Below, one piece after another: positions 40,255 to 48,483 of a stretch of 64,000 nucleotides of DNA. The notes under the pieces were generated by a model that saw nothing but the letters and a program-made list of their open reading frames with translations, ran no database searches and was not told the DNA's origin. Each line of letters opens with the position of its first letter. The stretch's first letter is position 1. Location of the stretch: positions 1,178,001-1,242,000 of the forward strand of contig NZ_JAGIOC010000001.1 of NCBI RefSeq assembly GCF_017876515.1, read 5' to 3'. Both the position numbers and the translations under genes were made by a program. This DNA is from Brachybacterium fresconis (GTDB lineage Bacteria; Actinomycetota; Actinomycetes; Actinomycetales; Dermabacteraceae).

Positions 40255-40308
40255 CGTCGTGATGCACCGGGGACGTTCCCGCGGGAACGTCCCCGGTGCA
40301 TCACGACG
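40255..40308. terminator. 54-bp perfect palindrome between convergent genes
   Basis: Two 27-base arms (40255-40281 and 40282-40308) are exact reverse complements with no spacer; the centre reads GTTCCCGCGGGAAC. It lies 43 bp after the LCP stop and 15 bp before the end of the convergent GT2 gene, so it can terminate both transcripts. It has no T-tract on either strand. The length and perfection are far above a normal terminator. Confidence 0.75.
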
Positions 40309-40323
40309 GGTCCGAGCCGCGGT

Positions 40324-41043
40324 TCAGCGGAAGAGCATGTCGATGACGATGTTCACCGAGTTCAGCATCGACTGGCCCTTGGAGCGGGAGTAGTCCGTGT
40401 AGAGGATGTGCACCGGGTGCTCCCGCACCGTGAAGCGATGACGGCCGATCTCCTCGACGATCTCGGAGGCGTGCGCCATCCGGTTCTGCTCGATCGCGAT
40501 CTTCTGGCAGGCCTCCCGGCCCAGGACCCGCAGCCCGTTGTGGGCGTCGGAGAGCTTCACCCCGCTGGTGATGTTGGAGTACCAGACCGCACCGCGCAGC
40601 ACCGCGCGCTTGAGCAGGCCCGGCTTGGTGCGCGCATCGAGGAAGCGTGAGCCCAGCACGATGTCCACCCCCTCGGCATCGCGCAGCGCGATCATCGAGG
40701 CCGCATCGTCGACCTGATGCTGGCCATCGGAGTCGAAGGTCACGACCTGGCGCATCTCCGGGTCCCGCAGCGCATAGTCGATGCCGGTCTTCAGTGCGGC
40801 GCCCTGTCCCATGTTGTACGGGTGGCGCACCACCGCGGCACCGGCCTCCTCGGCGATCGCCGCCGAGTCGTCCAGGCTGCCGTCGTCGACGCAGACCACC
40901 AGCGGGTACCGCGTGCGCAGGTCGCGGATGACATCCCCGACGACCGACCCCTCGTTGAACAGCGGAACGACGAACCAGGTGGTCGCGGCACCGGGGGATG
41001 CGGCCACGGCGTCCGGGTCGCTCACGGGCTCGGGGGTGCTCAT
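40324..41043 (-). CDS. GT2 polyprenyl-phosphate sugar synthase (DPM1-like)
   Basis: The 239-residue protein is close to the dolichol-phosphate mannosyl/glucosyl transferase group: TTWFVVPLFNEGSVVGDVIR, VVCVDDGSLDDSAAIAEEAG, MGQGAALKTGIDYALRDPEM, and the metal site VTFDSDGQHQVDDAASMI, then VLGSRFLDARTK. It has no membrane tail, so it would need a membrane partner; a DUF2304 protein at 42543, of a family often paired with such enzymes, could fill that role. The enzyme would make a polyprenyl-phosphate sugar for later transfer by the GT-C-like DUF6541 protein. ATG 41043 has GGAGGAGA upstream. It stands alone on its strand after the palindrome. Confidence 0.85.
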   Translation of the reverse strand: MSTPEPVSDPDAVAASPGAATTWFVVPLFNEGSVVGDVIRDLRTRYPLVVCVDDGSLDDSAAIAEEAGAAVVRHPYNMGQGAALKTGIDYALRDPEMRQVVTFDSDGQHQVDDAASMIALRDAEGVDIVLGSRFLDARTKPGLLKRAVLRGAVWYSNITSGVKLSDAHNGLRVLGREACQKIAIEQNRMAHASEIVEEIGRHRFTVREHPVHILYTDYSRSKGQSMLNSVNIVIDMLFR

Positions 41044-41212
41044 GGGCTCTCCTCCTGGGGTGTCCGGCGCGTGGTGCTGGGCGGCCTCACAGCGGCGCGG
41101 GGCGACGCTCGTGAGCCGCCGATGACGATACCCTGTCATGGTGGGCCGCCCCTGGTGGTCATCATCGCGCTTACGAGGCCGGATGCGGCCTCCGACGAGG
41201 AGGAATCTCGCT

Positions 41213-42538
41213 GTGAAGACTGCTGTCGTCGCCCTGGGGAAGATCGGTCTGCCGCTGGCCGTGCAGTTCGCGGATGCCGGTCACGAGGTGATCGGTGTGG
41301 ACACCAACCCCCGTCAGGTGGAGCTGATCAATCAGGCCACCGAACCGTTCCCCGGCGAGGCACATCTCGCCGAGAAGCTCGCCGAGCTGGTCCCGGCCGG
41401 GAAGCTGCGCGCCACCACGGACTACGCCGAGGCGATCCCGGGCGCGGACGCGATCGTGATCGTGGTCCCGCTGTTCGTCGACGACGCCACCTGGGAGCCG
41501 GACTTCGCCTGGATGGACGCCGCCACGACGTCGCTGGCCGAGCACATCACCCCCGGCACCCTGGTCTCCTACGAGACCACCCTGCCGGTGGGCACCCTCC
41601 GCGGCCGCTTCGTGCCGATGATCGAGAAGATCTCCGGGCTGCGGGAATCCCGCGACTTCTTCGCCGTGTTCTCCCCCGAGCGGGTGCTGACCGGGCGCGT
41701 GTTCGAGGACCTGCGCAAGTACCCCAAGCTGATCGGCGCCCTGACCGAGGAAGGCACGAATCGGGCCCGGGAGTTCTACACCTCGGCGCTGACCTTCGAC
41801 GAACGGCCCGACCTCAAGCGTCCCAACGGGGTGTGGGACCTGGGCACCCCGGAGGCCTCGGAGCTGGCCAAGCTGGCCGAGACCACCTACCGCGATGTGA
41901 ACATCGCCCTGGCGAACGAGTTCGCGCTGTTCGCCCAGGACAACGGCATCGACGTGTACAAGGTGATCGAGGCCTCCAACTCCCAGCCCTACTCCCACAT
42001 CCACCAGCCCGGCATCGCCGTGGGCGGGCACTGCATCCCGGTCTATCCCCGCCTGTACCTCTCGACCGATCCCGTCGCGGAGACGGTCCGCACCGCCCGC
42101 ACCCTGAACGCCTCGGTGCCCGCGAAGCTGGTCGAGCGGGCCGCGGACCTGCTCGGCGACCTGGCCGGTATGAAGGCCGTGGTGCTGGGGGCGTCCTACC
42201 GCACCGGGGTGAAGGAGACCGCGTTCTCCGGTGTGTTCCCCGTGGTCGAGGCGCTGCGGAAGCACGGCGCGGAGGTCGCCGTCCACGACACCTACTACGA
42301 CGACGAGGAGCTGGCCGGATACGGCTGGACCCCCTACCACGTCGGCGAGGACGCGGATCTGGTGATCGTCCAGACCAACCACGCCGAATACCAGGACCTG
42401 TCCGCGGCCGACGTCCCCGGCATCAGGCTGCTGATCGACGGCCGCAACATCACCACCGCCGAGAACTGGAAGGGCACCCCCCGCCTCGTTCTCGGCGACG
42501 GCTCCGCCTCCACCCACCAGCAGGCCGAGGAGTCCTGA
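41213..42538 (+). CDS. wbpA: UDP-sugar 6-dehydrogenase (UDP-GlcNAc/ManNAc type)
   Basis: The enzyme oxidises the C6 hydroxyl of a UDP-N-acetylhexosamine to a carboxylate in two NAD-dependent steps. The 441-residue protein shows the NAD-binding VVALGKIGLPLAVQFADAGH, a conserved Lys K220 (ELAKLAETTYRDVN) and the catalytic C274 in AVGGHCIPVYPRLYL. TFDERPDLKRPNGVWDLGTP is a block seen in the UDP-GlcNAc/UDP-ManNAc branch. The first Gly of the usual GxGxxG is Ala, as in several members. The start is GTG at 41213 with AGGAGG upstream. It could make UDP-GlcNAcA (WbpA role) or UDP-ManNAcA (WecC role); the other enzymes in the window favour the former. Confidence 0.87.
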   Translation: MKTAVVALGKIGLPLAVQFADAGHEVIGVDTNPRQVELINQATEPFPGEAHLAEKLAELVPAGKLRATTDYAEAIPGADAIVIVVPLFVDDATWEPDFAWMDAATTSLAEHITPGTLVSYETTLPVGTLRGRFVPMIEKISGLRESRDFFAVFSPERVLTGRVFEDLRKYPKLIGALTEEGTNRAREFYTSALTFDERPDLKRPNGVWDLGTPEASELAKLAETTYRDVNIALANEFALFAQDNGIDVYKVIEASNSQPYSHIHQPGIAVGGHCIPVYPRLYLSTDPVAETVRTARTLNASVPAKLVERAADLLGDLAGMKAVVLGASYRTGVKETAFSGVFPVVEALRKHGAEVAVHDTYYDDEELAGYGWTPYHVGEDADLVIVQTNHAEYQDLSAADVPGIRLLIDGRNITTAENWKGTPRLVLGDGSASTHQQAEES

Positions 42539-42542
42539 GCCG

Positions 42543-42965
42543 ATGGGTGAGCACGAGCTGATCGTCTCCCTGGGCCCCGCCCTGGTCTCGAATCGCACCT
42601 TCATCATCCAGCTGCTGCTGGTGGCGGGGATCGTGGTGATCGTCGCCTGGCTGTTCGCCAAGCGCGGTGCGAAACAGCTCGCCGTGCGTCGGCTGCTGAT
42701 CATCGCCTTCGCGGTCTTCGCCGTGGCCACGGTCCTGTTCCCGAGCGTCCTGAGCCGCGTGGCGAACCTGGTGGGGGTCGGGCGCGGCGCTGATCTGCTG
42801 CTGTACGCGACGGTCCTGGTGCTGCTGGGCTTCCTCGCCCTGCAGGAGGCCCGGACCAAGGCCGCCGAGAAGCGCACCACCTACCTCGCCCGACGGCTCG
42901 CGCTCGACGAGGCGCGGCCCCCCGGTGAGTACCGCGCCGCGGCGCTGGGCCGTCAGGACGGATGA
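42543..42965 (+). CDS. DUF2304 small membrane protein
   Basis: The 140-residue protein has three hydrophobic segments (FIIQLLLVAGIVVIVAWLFA; LLIIAFAVFAVATVLFP; LLLYATVLVLLGFLAL) and a charged C-terminus LQEARTKAAEKRTTYLARRL, the layout of DUF2304. These proteins often lie next to DPM1-like GT2 genes and are thought to be membrane partners. It follows the dehydrogenase by 4 nt and its stop overlaps the DUF6541 start by 4 nt, so the three genes form one unit. The function is inferred from neighbours only. Confidence 0.85.
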   Translation: MGEHELIVSLGPALVSNRTFIIQLLLVAGIVVIVAWLFAKRGAKQLAVRRLLIIAFAVFAVATVLFPSVLSRVANLVGVGRGADLLLYATVLVLLGFLALQEARTKAAEKRTTYLARRLALDEARPPGEYRAAALGRQDG

Positions 42966-44893
42966 CCGCCCTGGCCGCGCTCGTCGGAGCGATCCTGCTC
43001 GTCCTGGCCGCGGCGTATCTGCCCGGGTACGCCGCCGTCCGGATGCTCGGCGGCTCGCATCTGCTCTCCCTCGCCCTGGGTCCGGCGCTGGCCGCCGCGA
43101 TCGCGGGCATCAGCGCGATCGGTGCCGCCCTGGTCGGGATCCCCTGGTCCCTGCTGCCCTTCCTGCTCGGCATTGCGCTGCTCGTCGCCGGTGCCTACGG
43201 CCTGCGGCGCCTGGGGGTGACGCTGCCGGCGACCGTGCTCGACGGCGCCCTGTCCCCGCGCCGCGCCGTGCCCGGCGGGGCCGCCTGGATCGGCGGGGCG
43301 GTCGCGATCGCCCTCGCCCCCATCGCGATCCAGGCCGGTCGCCCCGACGCCGTGCTCGAGCGGTGGGACACGCTGTACCACCTCTCCGCGCTGCAGCGGA
43401 TCCGGGAGACCGGCATCGCCTCGAGCCTCCAGGTCGGCGCGGTCTCGAACACCGAGGGCGATCCGAGCTTCTACCCCGCCGCGTTCCACGCCCTCGCGGC
43501 GCTGGTCCCCGGCGTCCCCACCCCCACCCTGCTGAACGCGACCGTGCTGGCCCTGGCCGTGACGCCCTGGATCCTCGGCATCGCGCTGCTGGCCCGCACC
43601 CTGTTCGCCGAGGTGGCGTGGGCGCCGACGGCCGCCGCACTCGCCGCGACCCTGATCCCGGCCACTCCGCTGGACCTGTGGATCCACCTCTCCCCCATTC
43701 CGAACCTCGCCGGCTTCGCCGCGCTGCCAGGAGCGCTCGCGGCCGCCGCGGCCCTGTGGACAGCGCTGCTGCCGGGCACCGCCGTGCGCCCCGCGATCGC
43801 CGCCGCTCTCGCCGTCGGCGTCGCCGGTGCCGGGCTGGGCCTGCTGCACCCGAACGTCGCGGTCACGGCCCTGATCCTGCTGGCGGTGCTGACCGCCGTC
43901 ACCGCGGCGGGACGGTGGCGGCGCCGCCCCGCCCTGATCGCGGTGCCCGTGCTGGCCCTGCTGCCGGTCGCGCTGCTGTCCTACACGCCGCTGGGCTCGG
44001 ACGTGACCGGCTTCAACGGAGGCCTGGAGGTGTCCTGGTGGCTCGCTCTCGGCGAGGTGCTGCTGGGGCTGCTCACGGTCTGGCCGATGGCCCTCGGGGT
44101 CGTCATCGCCGTGCTGTGGTGGCCGGGGCTGATCACGTCCTTCGGCTCGTCCACGCGGCGCTGGCTCGCGGTCGCCTGGGTGGTGATCGCGGTGATCTAT
44201 CTCGACGCGGCACTGGATTCGCCGCTGAACCTCTCGGCCCTCTACTACCGCGGTCAGGACCGGATCTCGATGCCGCTGGCGATGCTCTCCGCGGTGCTGG
44301 TGGTGCCGGGCCTGCAGGTCTGGGCACGGGTGCTGGGCCGCCGCTCCCGGGAACGAGCACGCCGTCCCGGCCCGTCGATGGCGACGGCCGTGCTGGTGAT
44401 CGCCGCCGTCCTCGCCTCTCTCGCCTCGATCCCGGCCCGCACCGACAACGCCGCCAAGAACCTCGCCGCGGACTATCCGGGGCGCGGGCGCTTCCTGCAG
44501 GCCGACGAGCGCGCCCTGTTCGAGCAGTACGGCCCGCAGATGGACCGCGACGGCACGGTGCTGGCCAGCCCGTTCTCCGGGGCGGCGCACCTGTATGCCC
44601 TGCAGGGGCAGGACGTGCGGCTGCCCGTGGCCGGGATGGCCTACACGGATCTGGACCGCGACCTGATCTACGCCACCGAGGACGCCGCGACGGATCCCGC
44701 CGACTGCCGCCTGCTGGAGGAGAACGGGATCGCCTACGTCTACCAGGAGCTGCGGCCCTACAACAGGCACAAGACCTCCGATTCGGTGAACTTCGCCGGA
44801 CCGGACCTGGGCCGGGTGCTGTTCCAGACGGTTCACTCCCGCATGATCGAGATCGACTGCGACCCCGGGGACGGGAGCTATGACCCGGTCTGA
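42962..44893 (+). CDS. DUF6541 GT-C-like membrane protein
   Basis: The 643-residue protein has about 11-13 membrane segments and a C-terminal extracytoplasmic domain. After the third hydrophobic segment, near residue 135, comes RWDTLYHLSALQRIRETG, with D136, then DPSFYPAAFHALAALV. An Asp in the first large outer loop is the usual catalytic position of GT-C enzymes that use polyprenyl-phosphate sugars. Its paralogue in the window (55131-57149) shares this arrangement. Family DUF6541 is unassigned. ATG at 42962 overlaps the DUF2304 stop by 4 nt. The C-terminal region has several Cys/Asp-rich turns. It may transfer the sugar made by the DPM1-like enzyme. Confidence 0.75.
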   Translation: MTALAALVGAILLVLAAAYLPGYAAVRMLGGSHLLSLALGPALAAAIAGISAIGAALVGIPWSLLPFLLGIALLVAGAYGLRRLGVTLPATVLDGALSPRRAVPGGAAWIGGAVAIALAPIAIQAGRPDAVLERWDTLYHLSALQRIRETGIASSLQVGAVSNTEGDPSFYPAAFHALAALVPGVPTPTLLNATVLALAVTPWILGIALLARTLFAEVAWAPTAAALAATLIPATPLDLWIHLSPIPNLAGFAALPGALAAAAALWTALLPGTAVRPAIAAALAVGVAGAGLGLLHPNVAVTALILLAVLTAVTAAGRWRRRPALIAVPVLALLPVALLSYTPLGSDVTGFNGGLEVSWWLALGEVLLGLLTVWPMALGVVIAVLWWPGLITSFGSSTRRWLAVAWVVIAVIYLDAALDSPLNLSALYYRGQDRISMPLAMLSAVLVVPGLQVWARVLGRRSRERARRPGPSMATAVLVIAAVLASLASIPARTDNAAKNLAADYPGRGRFLQADERALFEQYGPQMDRDGTVLASPFSGAAHLYALQGQDVRLPVAGMAYTDLDRDLIYATEDAATDPADCRLLEENGIAYVYQELRPYNRHKTSDSVNFAGPDLGRVLFQTVHSRMIEIDCDPGDGSYDPV

Positions 44894-46043
44894 TCCCGCA
44901 TCACGGACGATCCCCGCACCGCATCCGAGCCCCGCGTCGTCTCCGGGCCCCGCGCCATCTCCCGGTTCCTCGCCGCGGTGGGGCCCGGACGGCCGGCTCG
45001 CGGCGTCCGCGCCGCGGCGGTACTCCCCGCTGCTGGACGTGATCCGGATCCTCGCCGTGATCGCGGTGATCGCCGTGCACGTCACCGCCGACCATCTGGA
45101 CTCCGGCTCGACCGTCGCGATGCACGTGCTGCGCTCGCTGCTGTCCACGGCCGTGCCCGCCTTCATCATGATCTCGGGCGCGCTGAACCTGGCTCCGTCG
45201 GCGATGCGCCACGGCTCGGGCCGTTTCCTGGGCCGACGGCTGCGCCGCCTGGTCCCGGCCACCCTGGTGTGGACCGCCTTCTACGCGGGCGTCATGGGCA
45301 TCCTGCTGACCGGCGAGCCGCCGGACTGGCGAGCGGAGATCGTCGACCTCCTGACCGCCTCCACCTATCCGCATCTGTACTTCCTGCCGCTGATCCTCGG
45401 GCTGACCGTGATCACCCCCGTCATCACCGCCTATGTGGGCGATTCCGGGCGACGGGCGTGGATCTGCGGGGCGGTCGCGGCCGGCTGGGCCCTGGTCGTG
45501 ATGGCGGTCCCGCCGCTGACCCAGGGGCTGCTCCAGGAGCCGCTGGTGCCGCTGCAGATGGGGATCCTGACCTACTTCCTGCCGTTCATCGGCTACTACG
45601 TGCTGGGCCGTGCGGCGTGGGCCGCGCCGGTGCGCCGACGGCCGGCCCTCGTCCTGCTGCTGGTGGCGGTGCCGGCGCTGACGGCGGCGACCGTCTGGGC
45701 GTACCTGTCGCGGACCACGGACACCCCGCCCGGGCAGGTGCTGCTTCCCACCTATGTGGCGCCGACCGTGATGCTGCTGTCCCTGGCGCTGGTGGTCGCC
45801 CTGATGGGTCTGGGCCGCCGATGGACGGTGACCGCACGCACCGAACGGTTCCTGCGCACCGTCGGCGATGCCACCTTCGGCGTCTTCCTGGTGCACTTCG
45901 CGATCCTGGTCGGTCTGCGCGAGCTCGGATATCCCGAGGTGTCCGTGCTCACCGTGACCGGGCTGCTCGTCCTGGTCACCCTCGGCGCCTTCGCCGTCTC
46001 CCTCCTCGGCAAGAAGGTCCCCGGGCTGCGCGCGATCCTCTGA
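44880..46043 (+). CDS. Acyltransferase 3 family membrane protein
   Basis: The 387-residue protein is an OafA/acyltransferase-3 type membrane enzyme that usually acetylates or otherwise decorates glycans. After a Pro/Ser-rich N-terminus (about 1-45) come ten or so hydrophobic segments. Family residues include the early Arg in PLLDVIRILAVIAVIAVHVT with a His, and the later LRTVGDATFGVFLVHFAIL. It overlaps the DUF6541 gene by 14 nt, so the acetylated substrate is likely the polymer made by this group. ATG 44880 was taken because of the overlap. It ends 15 bp from the convergent glycosyltransferase gene. Confidence 0.85.
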   Translation: MTRSDPASRTIPAPHPSPASSPGPAPSPGSSPRWGPDGRLAASAPRRYSPLLDVIRILAVIAVIAVHVTADHLDSGSTVAMHVLRSLLSTAVPAFIMISGALNLAPSAMRHGSGRFLGRRLRRLVPATLVWTAFYAGVMGILLTGEPPDWRAEIVDLLTASTYPHLYFLPLILGLTVITPVITAYVGDSGRRAWICGAVAAGWALVVMAVPPLTQGLLQEPLVPLQMGILTYFLPFIGYYVLGRAAWAAPVRRRPALVLLLVAVPALTAATVWAYLSRTTDTPPGQVLLPTYVAPTVMLLSLALVVALMGLGRRWTVTARTERFLRTVGDATFGVFLVHFAILVGLRELGYPEVSVLTVTGLLVLVTLGAFAVSLLGKKVPGLRAIL

Positions 46044-46058
46044 GCGCGGTCCCAGGGG

Positions 46059-47249
46059 TCAGCGGCGCAGGCTTGCCATCACCTGCGATGCCCCGGCGGC
46101 CGCGCATCCCGCCAGCGAGGCGTTCTGCAGCGTCCAGGAGCGCAGGTGCTCCCGCGACGGTCGGCCCTCGCCGCGCAGAGCACGGTCCAGCGCCGCGGCC
46201 ACCGCCTCGACGTCGTGATCGCACGCCCACCCCAGGTGGTTGTCGCGAATGCGGTCGTGGGCGGCCCCCTCCCCCGCGTGGATGACGGGGGTGCCGGTCG
46301 CGGTGGCCGCATAGATCTTCGTGGGCAGCGCGAACTCGTAGCCCTGCCCGGGCGTGATGGAGGACAGCCCTGCGACCGCGCCGCGCAGGTGCGCGGCGAC
46401 CTGGGAGGGCGGGATCTTGTCGCGGAACTCGATCCCCTCGATGCCCTCGGCGCGCACCCGCGCCTCGAGCTCGTCGCGGCCGGATCCCTCGGAGAAGAAC
46501 AGCAGGCGGGCCCCGGGATGGTCGACCCGCACGCGGGCGAAGGCGTCGACGAAGACCTCGGCGCCCTGCCATTCGGAGACGGTGCCGGCGTAGACGACGT
46601 ATGGCGCCGTCTCCCCGCCGTCCTCACCGGCAGTGGTGAAGGTCTCGGTGTCGACGCCGTTGCCGACCATGGTCAGGCTCGCTCGCCGGCCGATGAGCTC
46701 CTCGATCCGGTGCTGGACGCCCGGGGAGATGGTCAGCACCGCGTCGGCCCGCTTCCACACGGTCTTCTCCGCCCAGCGGACCGCCGAGCGCACGAGAGAG
46801 GGGACCCCGTCGACGCTGTCGGTCGCATCGGACCAGACGTCGGCCGCATAGAAGGTGTACGGCACCCGCCGGATCGCCGCGGCGACCATGCCGACCATGC
46901 CCGTGGTGGGCGGCGGTTCGAGCACCAGGGCGTCCATGGGGCGCTGGGCCAGCAGCCGCAGCGCGAGCGGCAGGTCGAAGCTGAGATAGGAGAGGTACCC
47001 GCGCACCTGCCCCTGGTGGTCGCGCTTGACCGGCCAGCGCGAGACCTTCCGGGACCGGGAGCGGACACGCCCCGCACCGGGGGCAGTGGTGGTGAGAACC
47101 GTCACCTCGGCGCCGGCCCGTTCGAGGGCGAGCACCAGGGCCTCCTGGCGGAACGCGGCCGCGACCGGCTCCGGGGTGAACAATCGGGTGGCGACGACGA
47201 CGTGCGGCGGGCGGCCGGGGCGGCGGCGGGCGGTGCGCGAGCGGGCCAT
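46059..47249 (-). CDS. GT4 glycosyltransferase (WbuB/WcaI-like)
   Basis: The 396-residue protein has the two Rossmann domains of GT-B enzymes. The N-terminal half includes VVVATRLFTPEPVAAAFRQE, ALVLEPPPTTGMVGMVAAAI and YTFYAADVWSDATDSVDG. The C-terminal half has VVYAGTVSEWQGAEVFVDAF, the nucleotide-binding FFSEGSGRDELEARVRAEG and PTKIYAATATGTPVIHAGEG. VLEPPP and DVWSD are seen in WbuB-like enzymes that transfer 6-deoxy or N-acetyl sugars. ATG 47249 overlaps the epimerase stop by one base. With the epimerase it forms a two-gene unit. The sugar donor may be the epimerase product. Confidence 0.85.
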   Translation of the reverse strand: MARSRTARRRPGRPPHVVVATRLFTPEPVAAAFRQEALVLALERAGAEVTVLTTTAPGAGRVRSRSRKVSRWPVKRDHQGQVRGYLSYLSFDLPLALRLLAQRPMDALVLEPPPTTGMVGMVAAAIRRVPYTFYAADVWSDATDSVDGVPSLVRSAVRWAEKTVWKRADAVLTISPGVQHRIEELIGRRASLTMVGNGVDTETFTTAGEDGGETAPYVVYAGTVSEWQGAEVFVDAFARVRVDHPGARLLFFSEGSGRDELEARVRAEGIEGIEFRDKIPPSQVAAHLRGAVAGLSSITPGQGYEFALPTKIYAATATGTPVIHAGEGAAHDRIRDNHLGWACDHDVEAVAAALDRALRGEGRPSREHLRSWTLQNASLAGCAAAGASQVMASLRR

Positions 47250-48313
47250 CAGGCGCGCTCCGCCAGGGCCTCGACGCTGCGGGCGGCCGCGCGGCCGTCG
47301 CCGTAGTGCGGTGGTCGCTCTGCGGTCGGGCGGGGACGGCCCACGGCGGCGGGCAGCTCGCGCGGGTCGGTGACCAGGCGGTTCCAGTCACCCTCGAGGG
47401 TCTCGACCCATTCGGTCTCGGTGCGGATCGTGGAGCAGGGGGTGCCCAGCAGGTAGGCCTCCTTCTGCAGACCGCCGGAGTCGGTGATCACGGCGCTCGC
47501 GCGCTGGACGGCGCCGATCAGCTCGGGATAGGCGACGGGTTCGCCGACGTGGACGGCGCCGCCGGCCAGGGTGATGCCGGCCTCGGCGGCCTTGGCGACC
47601 AGGCGGGGGTGGGCGAACAGCGCCACCGGCAGCTCCAGGTCCTGCAGTGCGGTGACGAGGGCGCGCAGGCGCTCGGGGTCGTCGGTGTTGTCGGCGCGGT
47701 GGATGGTCGCGACGGCGAAGGGCTCGGCCGGGTCGATGCCCGGGGGCAGCACGAGGGCGGCGTCGCGCACGGACTCCGCCACGCGCAGGCACACGTCGGT
47801 CATGACGTCGCCGGTGACCAGGGTGCGCTCGGCGAGGCCCTCGGCTGCCAGGTGGGTGCGGGCGACCTCGGTGGGGGCCAGCAGCAGGTCCGCGGCGTGG
47901 TCGGTGAGCACGCGGTTGTGCTCCTCGGGCATGCGGCGGTTGAAGGAGCGCAGCCCGGCCTCGAGGTGGGCGACGCGCAGGTGCATCTTCACCGCGGACA
48001 GAGTGCCGGCCAGCGTGGAGTTGGTGTCGCCGTAGACCAGGGTCCAGTCCGGCTGGTGCTCGGCGAGGACGTCGTCCATGCCGGCGAGCATGGCGCCGGT
48101 CTGGCGGCCGTGGGTCCCGGAGCCGACGGCGAGGTTCACGTCCGGGGCGGGGATGCGCAGATCGGCGAAGAACACGTCGCTCATCGCGGCGTCGTAGTGC
48201 TGGCCGGTGTGGACGATCACGTGCTCGACGTCATCCCGCCGCGCGGCCGCATCGGCGATCGCGGCGAGCTTGACGAACTGCGGGCGGGCGCCCACGACGG
48301 ACAGGATCTTCAT
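47249..48313 (-). CDS. wbpI: UDP-N-acetylglucosamine/UDP-GlcNAc3NAcA 2-epimerase (WecB/WbpI family)
   Basis: The 354-residue protein is a non-hydrolysing UDP-sugar 2-epimerase: ILSVVGARPQFVKLAAIADA, HTGQHYDAAMSDVFFADLRI, LVYGDTNSTLAGTLSAVKMH, LEAGLRSFNRRMPEEHNRVL, with the conserved Glu, Asp and His. The opening GARPQF and the HYDAAMSDVFF-IP block resemble WbpI/WlbD, which act on UDP-GlcNAc(3NAc)A, more than WecB (GTRPEA). This subclass call rests on motif memory. The start is ATG 48313 after AGAGGAAGAGA; a longer in-frame form starts inside the promoter. It would finish a pathway whose other steps are at 41213 and 58673-61523. Confidence 0.88.
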   Translation of the reverse strand: MKILSVVGARPQFVKLAAIADAAARRDDVEHVIVHTGQHYDAAMSDVFFADLRIPAPDVNLAVGSGTHGRQTGAMLAGMDDVLAEHQPDWTLVYGDTNSTLAGTLSAVKMHLRVAHLEAGLRSFNRRMPEEHNRVLTDHAADLLLAPTEVARTHLAAEGLAERTLVTGDVMTDVCLRVAESVRDAALVLPPGIDPAEPFAVATIHRADNTDDPERLRALVTALQDLELPVALFAHPRLVAKAAEAGITLAGGAVHVGEPVAYPELIGAVQRASAVITDSGGLQKEAYLLGTPCSTIRTETEWVETLEGDWNRLVTDPRELPAAVGRPRPTAERPPHYGDGRAAARSVEALAERA

Positions 48314-48372
48314 CGACGGATCTCTTCCTCTCGGCACCGGTCGGGCCTCGGCTGTGCCGACCGGGTCGACGG

Positions 48373-48395
48373 TATGGTGAGCGCTGACCACCATA
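48373..48395. promoter_or_regulatory. TATGGT/ACCATA inverted repeat in divergent promoter
   Basis: TATGGT (48373-48378) and ACCATA (48390-48395) are exact inverted copies with an 11-base spacer. Each reads as a plausible -10 element (TANNNT) in its own direction, towards the glycosyltransferase at 48484 and the epimerase at 48313. No good -35 element was found, so it may instead be a regulator site. Confidence 0.35.
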
Positions 48396-48483
48396 GTCAC
48401 CCGCCGGCACCGGACGGCACATCACGACACGTCGAGGACGGGCGCGCGGGATCACCTGCGGCACGCTCGGGAACGGACTTTGC

